A DNA stretch of 52,693 nucleotides from Myxococcales bacterium (GTDB lineage: Bacteria; Myxococcota; Kuafuiibacteriia; Kuafuiibacteriales; Kuafuiibacteriaceae): positions 1 to 52,693 of the forward strand of contig JAHQVK010000132.1 in NCBI GenBank assembly GCA_019634385.1. The letters run 5' to 3'. The notes beneath the pieces are model-generated. The model did no database searches, had not been told where the DNA came from, and worked only from the letters and a program-made list of their open reading frames with translations. Both the position numbers and the translations under genes were made by a program. Below, in pieces: positions 43,731 through 52,693 of this stretch (the first letter of the stretch is position 1; the number at the start of each line of letters is the position of its first letter).

Positions 43731-44660
43731 TCAATTCTCTTTCGAGGCAACCTGGTACGAAGACCCATTTGGAACTATCAATATTGGACATGTAGCTTCA
43801 TTTAATACCCGAGTAGCCGTTGATCCAACGATCATTCGATGCCACGCATTGCGTCCGCTGGTCCCGAGTACAATAAGATCGGCCTTCGTGAGAGAAGCCA
43901 CATCTAGGATAACCTGAGCAGGAGGGGCTTTGCGCAAGACCTCAATATTGACCGGCACACTGAGATCAACGGCGTCCACCAATTGAGCAACCTGCTGCCG
44001 ATAATCCGCCTCCATAGCGGTAGTCTCCTCCTGACTGGGGAAATGAGGTAGCACCTCGTCCGAAGCCGTCTCTATGATCGGAGACTCGAATAGCGAAAGC
44101 ACAGTTACACTACCACTTTCTTCGATCGCCGCCAATTGCCCCGCATAAGAGATTACTTCCCGGGATACCTCAGAAAGATCTACCGCCGCTAGTACCTGAG
44201 ATAACTTCGAAGAAGACGACAACCCATGAGCCGGTACAACGAGCACTGGTACATTCGAAACTCGGATAAGATCGGAGCTCACACTTCCTAGCGCTGCCCG
44301 CTCAATCCCGGTTCGTCCGTGGGTTCCGGTCACAACCAAATTTGCTCCCTGCTCAGAAGCAGCTAGAGCTAATTCACGAGCCGGGGACCCTAAACGAACA
44401 TCCCTGGTCACGTTCACGCCAGAAACATCAAACCTCAACCCATCCAAGCGACGCCGAGCCGCCTCCATGGCCATTGCGCTCAGATCAACCCCCGCGGAAG
44501 CAGTCGAAGCACTAGCCCAAGTGATCGGCTCAATCACGGCAACCAAATGAATCCGCTGAATATGCCAACGCGCAGCAAAATCACGAACCACATCCAGGGC
44601 ACTCTTCGCGTATGCAGAAAAGTCGGTCCCGATAACTACGGTGTTCATGAACGTCTTCAT
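43731..44660 (-). CDS. Universal stress protein, two UspA domains
   Basis: 309 aa. Two Usp domains in tandem, each beginning with a VVIGTDFS/VLAAVDLS strand and ending with the ATP-binding G-2x-G-9x-G-S/T motif (GTHGRTGIERAALGS; GTSGRNAWHRMIVGS), so both may bind ATP. Such proteins respond to starvation and redox stress. The ATG at 44660 is used; a second at 44648 is equally possible. Transcribed alone. Confidence 0.93.
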   Translation of the reverse strand: MKTFMNTVVIGTDFSAYAKSALDVVRDFAARWHIQRIHLVAVIEPITWASASTASAGVDLSAMAMEAARRRLDGLRFDVSGVNVTRDVRLGSPARELALAASEQGANLVVTGTHGRTGIERAALGSVSSDLIRVSNVPVLVVPAHGLSSSSKLSQVLAAVDLSEVSREVISYAGQLAAIEESGSVTVLSLFESPIIETASDEVLPHFPSQEETTAMEADYRQQVAQLVDAVDLSVPVNIEVLRKAPPAQVILDVASLTKADLIVLGTSGRNAWHRMIVGSTATRVLNEATCPILIVPNGSSYQVASKEN

Positions 44661-44761
44661 CCTTCTACATTAGCATTGAGCAAAGTATGTACCATACCCA
44701 ACCGATTCTCACTCTTCGTTAAAAATGTTACCATTTAGTTACTTTTATTCATCTGTGTGTC

Positions 44762-45571
44762 TTAACGGCTACGCCTTTTCTTCTTCCTGAGACACAACAG
44801 TTGATGCACCCGACCAGGAAAATGTTGCCCACAAAAAGCCCAAAACCGACCATATAAGGTGAACGTGTACTCCCGCCGACGACGAAACAACGCTGATACC
44901 ATCACCAATGCCGCCCGGTGGGCTGGCCACATCCACCGCTGAGGACGGCGGTCGGGTAAAGTCGGATCGTGGACGCCCTGATTGTCCACCTGAGCTATTT
45001 CACTCTCCACAAAGCCGGGGTGCAACAATGTACAACTCACCCCAGTTCCGGCCAACTCCACCGCAAGCACCTGTCCAAGGGCACGGACTGCATATTTGGA
45101 TGCTTGATAAGCGCCATACCCCGGAACGGTGGTTAAACTAGCAATCGAACCCACAATACCGAGCCGACCAACCCGCTTTATTAAGTGAGGCAACGCGTAC
45201 TTAGCGGTAAGTGCTACGCCAATAACATTCGTGTCAAACTGTCGTCGCCAATCTTCCGCGGTCAAACGAGCTACCTTACCCGCCAATGAAAACCCAGCAT
45301 TAGCGACGACCACATCTACGGAGCCAAAATGAAGCACAACCGTTTCCACCCCTGAAGCAACCGACCTTTCATCAGTCACATCGACCGGCACCGCAAGCGC
45401 TCTGCCTCCACGCCTCTCTATCTCTTCCACCACCTCTTGGAGACGATGCAGTCGCCGACCGGACACAGCAACCTGTGCTCCTTCTTCAGCAAAGCAGAGA
45501 GCGAGGGCGCGGCCAATACCGCTGCCAGCTCCAGTGATCCATACATTCTGACCTTCGAACCGACGCGTCAC
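44762..45571 (-). CDS. Short-chain dehydrogenase/reductase
   Basis: 269 aa. Cofactor motif TGAGSGIGRAL with SGRR after strand two (NADP preference), NAG motif VVANAGFS, catalytic Ser in GSIAS and the Tyr-x3-Lys pair in AYQASKYAV. The C-terminus is basic and partly hydrophobic (RREYTFTLYGRFWAF), as in membrane-associated SDRs acting on lipids. The GTG at 45571 is chosen as family-like start; a TTG at 45590-45592 lies just after the dnaJ stop. Likely in one operon with the dnaJ-like gene upstream. Confidence 0.9.
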   Translation of the reverse strand: MTRRFEGQNVWITGAGSGIGRALALCFAEEGAQVAVSGRRLHRLQEVVEEIERRGGRALAVPVDVTDERSVASGVETVVLHFGSVDVVVANAGFSLAGKVARLTAEDWRRQFDTNVIGVALTAKYALPHLIKRVGRLGIVGSIASLTTVPGYGAYQASKYAVRALGQVLAVELAGTGVSCTLLHPGFVESEIAQVDNQGVHDPTLPDRRPQRWMWPAHRAALVMVSALFRRRREYTFTLYGRFWAFCGQHFPGRVHQLLCLRKKKRRSR

Positions 45572-45593
45572 ACCGAGGGTGTACCAATTCAAC

Positions 45594-46706
<1,113 letters not shown>

Positions 46707-46783
46707 TCAACCCTTAGCGTCAAAATACCCCAGCCGACGCTGACCCTCGTGACCTTGAGATCGATTCGGGTTAACGCCATGCC

Positions 46784-48427
46784 ATGCGTAAAGAGGACCA
46801 GGAGCGGGTAGTCACCGAGCTAGTCAGCAGGGTGTGTGAGCGCCACATGCGGACTCATACTTCTTCCGAAGGTCGTAGCCATCTTCAAGATGTGCTTGAA
46901 GACAGTCTGTACTTTGAGCGTCAACGCCTCGAACTAGATGGGGGCAAAAGCCCCGCATATAGCCGCGACCTCACTTTTTGGCATAATATTCAGATTAAGC
47001 TGCGTCATGCTACCGAGCCAAAGCTCCAGCAACTCATCCGAGAAGTTATTCACGGTTATGTCTTCGAGATTCAGGGCCATTTTAACCCCCGCGTGTATGC
47101 CTTAGCCACCAAAGCCTTGCCTTCCGGTCTGGGTCTACTACTGAACGCTGTCTCTCCCCTCAAAGTCCTCAGAAACTTGCCTCAACTCCCCCGCCTCGAA
47201 GACCGTATCATCATTGAAGGTCAAGTAGCGCAGCTCCAGCGCCTTCACCAGCGAGGTACCGTCGTTTTTGTCCCTACCCATGCGAGCAACCTTGATTCCC
47301 CCGTTGTAGGCTTCGCACTCTACAAAATGGGACTCCCCCCCTTTCTATATGGAGCCGGTCTGAACCTCTTTACCAATCCCCTGCTAAGTTTTTTTATGCG
47401 CAATCTCGGCGCCTACACCGTCGATCGAAAGAAGACCGATCCTCTCTACAAAGATATTCTTAAAGAATACGCAACCATTTCGCTTGAAAACAAGTATGAT
47501 AACTTGTTCTTCCCTGGAGGCACCCGCTCTCGCTCTGGGGCAATAGAAAAGAAATTAAAACGAGGTCTTTTGGGATGTGGTCTGGCCGCATATATAAACA
47601 ATCTCCAGCGCCGTCGTGCAAAACCAAAAATATTTATTGTACCATGCACAATAAACTCGCAGCTGGTTCTGGAAGCAGAAACATTGATCGACGACTTTCT
47701 AAAAGAGGTCGGCAAGTCTCGATATATCATCGATGATGATGAATTTAGTCAGCCCCGACGCGTCTTTGATTTTGCTGCTCAGTTGAGTGGACTTGACTCC
47801 AAAATTCATATTCGAGTGAGCTCTGGTCTTGATGTATTTGGGAATCCTGTAGATGAAAACGGAATATCTTTGACTCCGGGGGGTCACAGTGTGGATGACC
47901 GTAGATATCTTCTTAAGGGCGACCAAATTACTTCAGACCCAAGCCGAGACCACGAGTATACTCGTGAGCTTGCATTATCTATTGAAGATGCATTTTCTCG
48001 CAACAATATTGTCACATCTACCCATGTAACAGCCCGCGCGATCTTCCTGGCACTTCGACGCCGTAATCCATCTATGTCACTCCTCAGACTTATTCGGACC
48101 GGTGGCGTTGACGACGATCTTCCCATATCTACGGTTTATCAGACTGCAAATGAGATTCTCGAGAAGCTGATAAAGCTTGAACGAACCAATCGTATCTGTC
48201 GGAGTCCATCCTCACGAGGTACAGCAGAGGCGATTATCGCAGATGGCTTAAAGCTCTTCGGTATCTATCATACTCGCGCCGCTGCGAAGCGAAGCGGTGA
48301 TCGCATTATTCCCACTGATCGAACCTTGCTTCTTTATTACCAAAATCGTTTGGAGGGATATGAGCTTCCAGGAGGTGATGTTCTTGACGATGACAACCGA
48401 GTACTACGTCCCACGCACCACTCATAA
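46784..48427 (+). CDS. PlsB/PlsC-like glycerolipid acyltransferase
   Basis: 547 aa. Acyltransferase blocks: I THASNLD (H-x4-D), II LGAYTVDRKK, III FFPGGTRSRSG, IV FIVPCTINS. Block III resembles PlsB and fits acyl transfer to glycerol 3-phosphate or lysophosphatidate. It is shorter than E. coli PlsB (about 800 aa) and longer than PlsC (about 250 aa), with helical regions on both sides of the catalytic domain. The downstream GpsA-like gene starts 10 bp later, with its binding site overlapping this stop codon, so the pair is coupled. Confidence 0.88.
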   Translation: MRKEDQERVVTELVSRVCERHMRTHTSSEGRSHLQDVLEDSLYFERQRLELDGGKSPAYSRDLTFWHNIQIKLRHATEPKLQQLIREVIHGYVFEIQGHFNPRVYALATKALPSGLGLLLNAVSPLKVLRNLPQLPRLEDRIIIEGQVAQLQRLHQRGTVVFVPTHASNLDSPVVGFALYKMGLPPFLYGAGLNLFTNPLLSFFMRNLGAYTVDRKKTDPLYKDILKEYATISLENKYDNLFFPGGTRSRSGAIEKKLKRGLLGCGLAAYINNLQRRRAKPKIFIVPCTINSQLVLEAETLIDDFLKEVGKSRYIIDDDEFSQPRRVFDFAAQLSGLDSKIHIRVSSGLDVFGNPVDENGISLTPGGHSVDDRRYLLKGDQITSDPSRDHEYTRELALSIEDAFSRNNIVTSTHVTARAIFLALRRRNPSMSLLRLIRTGGVDDDLPISTVYQTANEILEKLIKLERTNRICRSPSSRGTAEAIIADGLKLFGIYHTRAAAKRSGDRIIPTDRTLLLYYQNRLEGYELPGGDVLDDDNRVLRPTHHS

Positions 48428-48436
48428 AGGAAATTT

Positions 48437-49429
48437 ATGGTCAACACCAACTATCCAAAACCATCCTTGGACAACAAGAAATTGGCCATCATTGGCAACG
48501 GGAATCTCACAAAGGCTGTCCTCCGCCTCGTGGCAGCAGTGAATGCATCAAATGGCGCTGACGCTACCCAAGTATTTGTATATACACGCCAGCCCTCTCT
48601 TGGTTCTCTTTCGCCTCCGGTGGGAGTTGTATTCACCAATCATTTAAGCGAAGTAATTCAAAGAGCCCGTATAATCCTCGTGGCTGTGCCTGCTACCGCC
48701 CTAGCAGATGTCGCCCAAAAATTAAGCCCTCACGTTCTCCCCGACCAGGTTATCTTGCTCGTTTCCCGCGGAATCACGGAGGGGTTTTACCTGCCTTCGG
48801 ACCTCATTCGAGCTCATACTTGCCTGCGCAAAATAGGTATCATTGGTGGTCCCTTACACGTTCGCGAGATCGAAGTTGGTCGACGGATGAACGCGGTCAT
48901 CGCTTCCAAGTTTGACGAAGTCATTCAAGTTGTTCGGGCATTTACCGGCATGGGCGCGATATCCTTTCAACATACCCGAGATGTCGTCGGCGTTCAAATC
49001 ATTGGGGCTCTCGCCAATACCGCGTATATCGCCGCCGGGGCAGCTGAAGCCCTTGGTCTGGGCCAAACAGCTCGAGGTGTACTTATTGCCCGTGGCATCA
49101 TCGAAGCTCGGATAGTGGGGGCGAGCTTCGGCGCAAACCCAGAAACATTTTTCGGGCTAGCAGGCCTGGGGGAACTCATCCCACGTTCCGTAACCTCGCT
49201 TGAGCGCCATATTCAGTTCGGACGTCTTCTCGGCCAGGGCATCTATCCCAAAGAGGCGGCTGAACAGATCGCAGACCATCTGGAGGGTGCTACCAGCACC
49301 AAAGTTGTGGCTGAGTGGTCCAAGACCAAGTCCATATCTCTCCCACTTATTACCGCCATTTCTGACGTTCTTGATCAAAAGGCACAGCTTGCGGATCAAC
49401 TAGACGCAGTCCTCTCTAAGCCCCTATGA
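48437..49429 (+). CDS. GpsA-like protein with altered active site
   Basis: 330 aa, with the overall pattern of NAD(P)-dependent glycerol-3-phosphate dehydrogenase: nucleotide-binding LAIIGNGNLTKA, VGVQIIGALANTAYIAAG, and GANPETFFGLAGLGELI. The residues that define catalysis differ: TKG is SRG (Lys to Arg), the GAVKN/GALKN Lys is Ala (GALANT), GLGDL is GLGEL, and SRNRR is ERHIQ. The fold and cofactor site seem kept, but normal G3P dehydrogenase activity is doubtful. AAAGGA precedes the ATG by 5 nt. Second gene of the acyltransferase operon. Confidence 0.87.
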   Translation: MVNTNYPKPSLDNKKLAIIGNGNLTKAVLRLVAAVNASNGADATQVFVYTRQPSLGSLSPPVGVVFTNHLSEVIQRARIILVAVPATALADVAQKLSPHVLPDQVILLVSRGITEGFYLPSDLIRAHTCLRKIGIIGGPLHVREIEVGRRMNAVIASKFDEVIQVVRAFTGMGAISFQHTRDVVGVQIIGALANTAYIAAGAAEALGLGQTARGVLIARGIIEARIVGASFGANPETFFGLAGLGELIPRSVTSLERHIQFGRLLGQGIYPKEAAEQIADHLEGATSTKVVAEWSKTKSISLPLITAISDVLDQKAQLADQLDAVLSKPL

Positions 49430-49466
49430 TAACCCTATAACTTTCGTCAAACCGATTCGCCAACCC

Positions 49467-49847
49467 TTATGCTAACGACAAAGATCTAACTTGATTGACT
49501 GCTTGTAAAAGTTGCTCGAGCTTAACAGGTTTCACCAACCAACCTGTAGCCCCCACGGCTTGGACTTCCAGATGAAAATCCCGGTGAGCTTCAGTACTAA
49601 GAACAAGAATAGGCACCCGTTCATATGCCAAATTAGAACGAAGTACCCGGGTCAGCTCCACCCCATTCATACCCGGCAACGAATAGTCAGTAATGACCAA
49701 ATCGACCACAATTCCTTCATCAACTCGTTCTAAAGCCTCATCCGAACTAGCGGCAACTACAGCTTCAAAGCCGAGAGGATTAAGAACTTCAGTCAAACTC
49801 ATTCGAACATCTCTGGAGTTATCCACCACCAGCACAGTCATACTCAT
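49467..49847 (-). CDS. CheY-like single-domain response regulator
   Basis: 126 aa, receiver domain only. Phospho-acceptor Asp54 (VITDYSLPGMNG), Thr/Ser switch VLSTEAH, Lys in GWLVKPVK. The N-terminal acidic pair is VVDNS (Asp-Asn) rather than Asp-Asp, so Mg binding may be weaker. No output domain; acts by protein contact, as in chemotaxis or phosphorelays. It is divergent from the second cheY-like gene 0.9 kb away. Confidence 0.92.
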   Translation of the reverse strand: MSMTVLVVDNSRDVRMSLTEVLNPLGFEAVVAASSDEALERVDEGIVVDLVITDYSLPGMNGVELTRVLRSNLAYERVPILVLSTEAHRDFHLEVQAVGATGWLVKPVKLEQLLQAVNQVRSLSLA

Positions 49848-50042
49848 ATATCTAACCCAACCTAAACCTGTCGTGTGTTGCTAAACTTAGACAAGAACGC
49901 TTGTTATCTCCTTAAGCAACGAATATCCATCAACTTATGGTCACCATCTCTAGAGCTTGTCGGACAGCCATCTATGACTTGCTTCACTCCGAGGTCGAAT
50001 ATCTCTTGGAGCTTCGCGGTAGTCCCTTAGCAAGTTCAGCAA

Positions 50043-50154
50043 TACAGCAGAAATTACTTTGGTTGAACCCAAGTTCCTACTTCTACGCCGGATTACGCCC
50101 AGCTGCGCGACCACTTAGTGATTCTTATTGAATCACCAAGTGGGCTTTGCTGCA
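50043..50154 (+). repeat. Family A three-hairpin element, copy 7
   Basis: TACAGCAGAAATTACTTTGG to GGGCTTTGCTGCA, between two divergent cheY-like genes. The third hairpin is TGATTCTTATTGAATCA. Confidence 0.93.
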
Positions 50155-50189
50155 CCCTAGAACACTGACAAAAAAAAGAGTTCCTGTCG

Positions 50190-50641
50190 CTCGATAACGC
50201 CATTCCCTCGCTTGGTCATTGCGTAAAACCTCCCAACAACACCAACTCTCAATAGCAATATATATATTCAGTATCCTCTCTCCTCCTCCGAATATTGCTC
50301 GCGATAATACTCTCGCCAATCGAGCAAATTTTCCAACCCAACTGGTGCCATCTTGTCATCATCAAGGTTTTGACCTTCACCGTGAATATGCGAAGATGAG
50401 CTCCAGGGTGATCCTCGAATTGAAGAACTTTTCGAAGTAGACTGGTAATTTGCATATTCGGCACAAAACTTGTGGCTGCGTAGTTATAGCCTAGCGAACT
50501 ATTCTGTCGATAAACGACTATCGGCAAACTGTTGCCTATGAGTAACTGAAGTACGGTAATCGAGGAATATCGATGCACCTTGAATATTGTAACTGCAGGA
50601 TATCGATACGTTCGAATCGAACCTGTATTGCGCCAAGACAC
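50190..50641 (-). pseudogene. Possible decayed gene between the cheY-like genes
   Basis: On the minus strand a 130-codon frame (50249-50641) and a second frame ending near 50277 (DDDKMAPVGLENLLDWREYY) look protein-like in adjoining parts, as if one frame had shifted near 50350-50370. I recognise no family. It could equally be non-coding AT-rich sequence with chance open frames. Confidence 0.25.
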
Positions 50642-50718
50642 TCAACGTTCATACCAAACCACGGTAAAATTTTATCTCTAAGCTCCACCAATGCTGTCGA
50701 CAGTAACCGAATAGTAAT

Positions 50719-51087
50719 ATGCACAAAAAAATACTGATAGTGGACGATTCCATGACTGTGCGACAGCAAGTTGGCGCCATACTCACTCAAGCGGGCTACA
50801 TAGTTATGGAAGCCGTAGATGGTGTTGAGGGTGCCGAAGCAATCGCATCACACAAAGATATTGTCATGGTCGTGTGTGATGTGAATATGCCCCGTATGAA
50901 CGGTCTTGATATGGTCTCGAAGGTGAAGAGTGAGCAAGTCAATGCCGACCTCCCGATCATCATGCTCACTACGGAGGGAAATCCAGAGCTCATCAAGCAA
51001 GCAAAAAATGCGGGTGCTAAAGGGTGGATTCTTAAACCCTTCAAGGCTGATCAACTGCTTACCACTGTGCAAAGATTGACCTCGTAG
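50719..51087 (+). CDS. CheY-like single-domain response regulator
   Basis: 122 aa. Acidic pair Asp9-Asp10 (ILIVDDSMTVRQ), phospho-acceptor Asp54 (VVCDVNMPRMNG), switch Thr in MLTTEG, Lys106 (GWILKPFK). The SMTVRQ and LTTEG features are typical of chemotaxis CheY rather than transcription regulators. The next gene on this strand, 16 bp later, is a broken chemotaxis-type gene. Confidence 0.95.
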   Translation: MHKKILIVDDSMTVRQQVGAILTQAGYIVMEAVDGVEGAEAIASHKDIVMVVCDVNMPRMNGLDMVSKVKSEQVNADLPIIMLTTEGNPELIKQAKNAGAKGWILKPFKADQLLTTVQRLTS

Positions 51088-51103
51088 GGCTCGTTGACCA
51101 ACT

Positions 51104-51609
51104 ATGAATACGCCTGCTGCCGAACACAACGTACCTACTGAGACCGGTCAGCTCATCCTTGATGAGCTAGATCAACAGGCTGTTTAGAGGTCATTAATGA
51201 TGAAATACGGGAAATATCACAGTCGGTAAAAGATACCAACAAAATGTTAAGCCAGCTAGCTTTTCAACTACAACAGACATTACCTAAAATTCGAAACCTG
51301 GCTCGTACCATGATCCAATCTATCACCAGCCTGGTGACAGACTTGGACGAGCGAAATGCACAACCACAAAACACTTGGGCAGTTTATAGATACTGAGAAT
51401 AATGCTCTCGACGAAGTACTTCCCGCCCTCAGGCTGGTCTTAGTCATCTCCAATTCCAGGACTTAATGATCTAAGATCTGGAGGGTATCGAATGTCTTCC
51501 CCACGTCAGTCGAAAACGAGAAGCAAAAACCATCAACAACTCTAATGAAAACCCTGGTGGAAGTGAGTCATTTTTTCCCGGAACTTTGGGCGGCTATCTT
51601 GATGAGTAA
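51104..51609 (+). pseudogene. Decayed chemotaxis-type gene downstream of cheY
   Basis: Conceptual translation across frames gives a continuous helical protein. It starts MNTPAAEHNVPTETGQLIL from an ATG 16 bp after the cheY stop, shifts frame at a T-run near 51182 and continues EVINDEIREISQSVKDTNKM. It shifts again near 51360-51380 (LGQFIDTENNALDEVLPAL), shifts once more near 51433, and gives AGLSHLQFQDLMI, then a TAA in place of a sense codon, then DLEGIECLPHVS to a final TAA at 51607. The LQFQD motif is frequent in chemotaxis helical-bundle proteins (MCP or CheZ-like). At least three frameshifts and one nonsense codon, so not functional. Confidence 0.65.
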
Positions 51610-51720
51610 GATAGTGAATACCAGAGCAAAACCGGCGACATTTTACTCTTCTGAGCCCCCAGGTTCAAAGAGCTGTACCTATATTCATACCGTTTCGGAT
51701 CTGCTATCCTATACGCATAA

Positions 51721-51764
51721 TTTACTTGGGTAGAAACCAAGTTTCTGCTTCTACGCGGGGCTAT
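51721..51764 (+). repeat. Family A element, truncated
   Basis: TTTACTTGGGTAGAAACCAAGTTTCTGCTTCTACGCGGGGCTA matches the first hairpin and half of the second of family A, then stops. Confidence 0.75.
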
Positions 51765-52102
51765 TTGAAACACACATCTCACAGATGATCTCCCAACATA
51801 AAACATTCAAAATACGTGGGTTTGTCATATACAAACAATCCTCTGCCAACGAAAAATTACTTGTCATAATACGGAACGTTTCGACTCAGGGTTTCTATAT
51901 TCCTATATACAAAATCTCATACTATTCTATCTTCTCGTTGATCCCAACACGAGAAGCTCATATCATATATATTTAAAATCACTACATATATTTTGAATCT
52001 TTACACTTCTGTGTCGACCACTTCCACCCAACCGGTCACCCAACAAAAGAACATACAGCCAACGTAATCGTGCTACTTACTTTGGACGTATTTTGGAACA
52101 AA
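51765..52102. other. AT-rich region, possible PilZ-like remnant
   Basis: A 63-codon frame at 51785-51976 contains IIRNVSTQGFYIPI, which recalls the N-x-S-x-x-G-x-x-I/V core of PilZ domains, but the frame is short, has no start signal and lacks the preceding R-x-x-x-R. At most a fragment of a dead gene. Confidence 0.2.
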
Positions 52103-52290
52103 GGATGTGCCTTTAACGTCAGTGTAAATCTTTTGCTGAGTAACTAGTTTGGCTAAATATTCGGACTCGGTTTGGATTAGCTATAGCTAGCAACCGAGAG
52201 GCACCCAATAAGAAGGGTAACCACAGTCACCGAATATCTAAACCAATCAGGGAGCAGCCATAGACTACGTCCTACTTTAAAGAGAAGTCC
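52103..52290 (+). repeat. Family C TIR element
   Basis: GGATGTGCCTTTAACGTCAG to CCTACTTTAAAGAGAAGTCC, about 188 bp, with the ctatagctagc and caataagaagggtaacc blocks of family C. Ends 90 bp before the terminal lipoprotein gene. Confidence 0.88.
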
Positions 52291-52379
52291 TGATATTAGC
52301 CTTGGTGCAAGGTGTGCCCTGGTGAATCCCGAATACGAAAAACTATTATCGTCGATGAGCGACCGTGGGGTAGCAACTA

Positions 52380-52693
52380 ATGTTTTTAAAGCGGCTTAGG
52401 TCCAACCAGGTTACGGCAGGTCTTGTAATAACAACAATCCTTTCTTGCGGAGAACCAGCTAAGTTCTTTACTGATGACACCATCAATAAAGACATGGACA
52501 ACTCCGAGTCGCCCCCATCTCAAGATTCCGGCGCTTCCCAAGCACCCCCATCTCAAGATCCAGGTGATGCCGAACCACCTCCATCCCAAGATCCAGGTGA
52601 CGCCGAACCACCTCCATCCCAAGATCCAGGTGACGCCGAACCACCTCCATCCCAAGATCCAGGTGACGCCGAACCACCTCCATCCCAAGATCC
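52380..52693 (+). CDS. Lipoprotein with 11-residue tandem repeats (partial, runs off window)
   Basis: Open from the ATG at 52380 to the window edge (104 codons), so incomplete at the 3' end. Signal peptide with basic n-region (FLKRLR), hydrophobic core and lipobox ILSC (Cys23). After a short acidic stretch come units of PPSQDPGDAEP repeated from about residue 57 onward. The plus strand is chosen because it gives a complete lipoprotein signal; the opposite-strand frame over the same DNA (WRWFGVTWILG repeats) has no plausible start or family. Function cannot be read from the visible part. Confidence 0.75.
   Translation, partial: MFLKRLRSNQVTAGLVITTILSCGEPAKFFTDDTINKDMDNSESPPSQDSGASQAPPSQDPGDAEPPPSQDPGDAEPPPSQDPGDAEPPPSQDPGDAEPPPSQD
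52549..52693. repeat. 33-bp tandem repeat array
   Basis: Unit ccatcccaagatccaggtga plus cgccgaaccacct, at least four nearly identical copies continuing past the window edge; the earliest copy differs at a few bases. In-frame, encoding an 11-residue unit. Confidence 0.95.

Noticed and set aside
51785..51976. 63-codon frame with a PilZ-like N-x-S-x-x-G core
   Set aside because: Too short and without the Arg motif or start signal; kept only as a low-confidence remark in the feature list.
52386..52688. Minus-strand frame of 100 codons with WRWFGVTWILG repeats
   Set aside because: It is the antisense of the plus-strand lipoprotein repeats, which have a proper start, signal peptide and lipobox.

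Overview
The window looks like a chromosomal segment of a Gram-negative, deltaproteobacterial-type organism, most likely Myxococcota or a relative. This is inferred from gene content, not from a search. The signs are Ser/Thr kinases fused to GYF_2-like and PatA-like (DUF4388) domains, an FHA-DUF4388 protein, many lipoproteins (one with a Cys-rich N-terminus), mreB, a SecG with an outsized tail, and an ATP-dependent PEP carboxykinase. Most genes are housekeeping. No phage, conjugation module, CRISPR array, transposase or rRNA is visible. There is one tRNA, tRNA-Leu(GAG).

Layout. 1-820: repeats. 820-3475 (-): mreB, a TerB-like gene and a lipoprotein. 3546-4934 (+): HD phosphohydrolase. 5300-9557: a secreted protein (-), a Ser/Thr kinase and a REC-histidine kinase (+). 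9557-10256: the densest repeat block. 10257-15470 (-): tRNA-Leu, secG, tpiA, then pgk and gap, with rsmG and a small TIR element inverted in the middle. 15846-18925 (+): lipoprotein, FHA-DUF4388 protein, Fpg/Nei-family glycosylase. 19265-25331: glutathione reductase (-), second kinase (+), divIVA-like, yggS and maf (-). 26192-30366: proC, DUF1285-like, inositol monophosphatase, a short ORF, and an Hsp70 ATPase domain without a substrate domain. 30451-33760 (-): iolG-like dehydrogenase, pckA, TlpA-like lipoprotein. 34240-38376: lipoprotein, unknown 514-aa protein, yjbQ, dienelactone-hydrolase-like lipoprotein. 39175-43678: quinone reductase, nth, helical-repeat protein, mtaB. 43731-46673 (-): universal stress protein, SDR, DnaJ. 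46784-49429 (+): PlsB-like acyltransferase and a GpsA-like protein with an altered active site. 49467-51609: two CheY-like regulators and a decayed chemotaxis-type gene. 52380 to the end: the start of a repeat-rich lipoprotein.

Intergenic space is unusually full of small non-coding repeats. I sort them into five families: A (about 115 bp, three hairpins), B and C (shared TIR near GGGCGTGTCTTTAA, different interiors, probably TA target duplications), D (181 bp, nested palindrome bounded by CTAG) and E (168 bp, built like D). Several lie between convergent genes, one A copy is nested inside a C copy, and one B copy sits at the point where the gap-pgk-tpiA-secG cluster is broken.

Functional links: gap, pgk, tpiA and pckA give glycolysis and gluconeogenesis. 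The two kinases and the FHA-DUF4388 protein share an effector module and could form one phospho-signalling network. The acyltransferase and GpsA-like genes form a lipid-type operon whose dehydrogenase looks catalytically changed. nth and the Fpg/Nei protein, both base-excision glycosylases, each lack a hallmark metal-site or DNA-binding residue.
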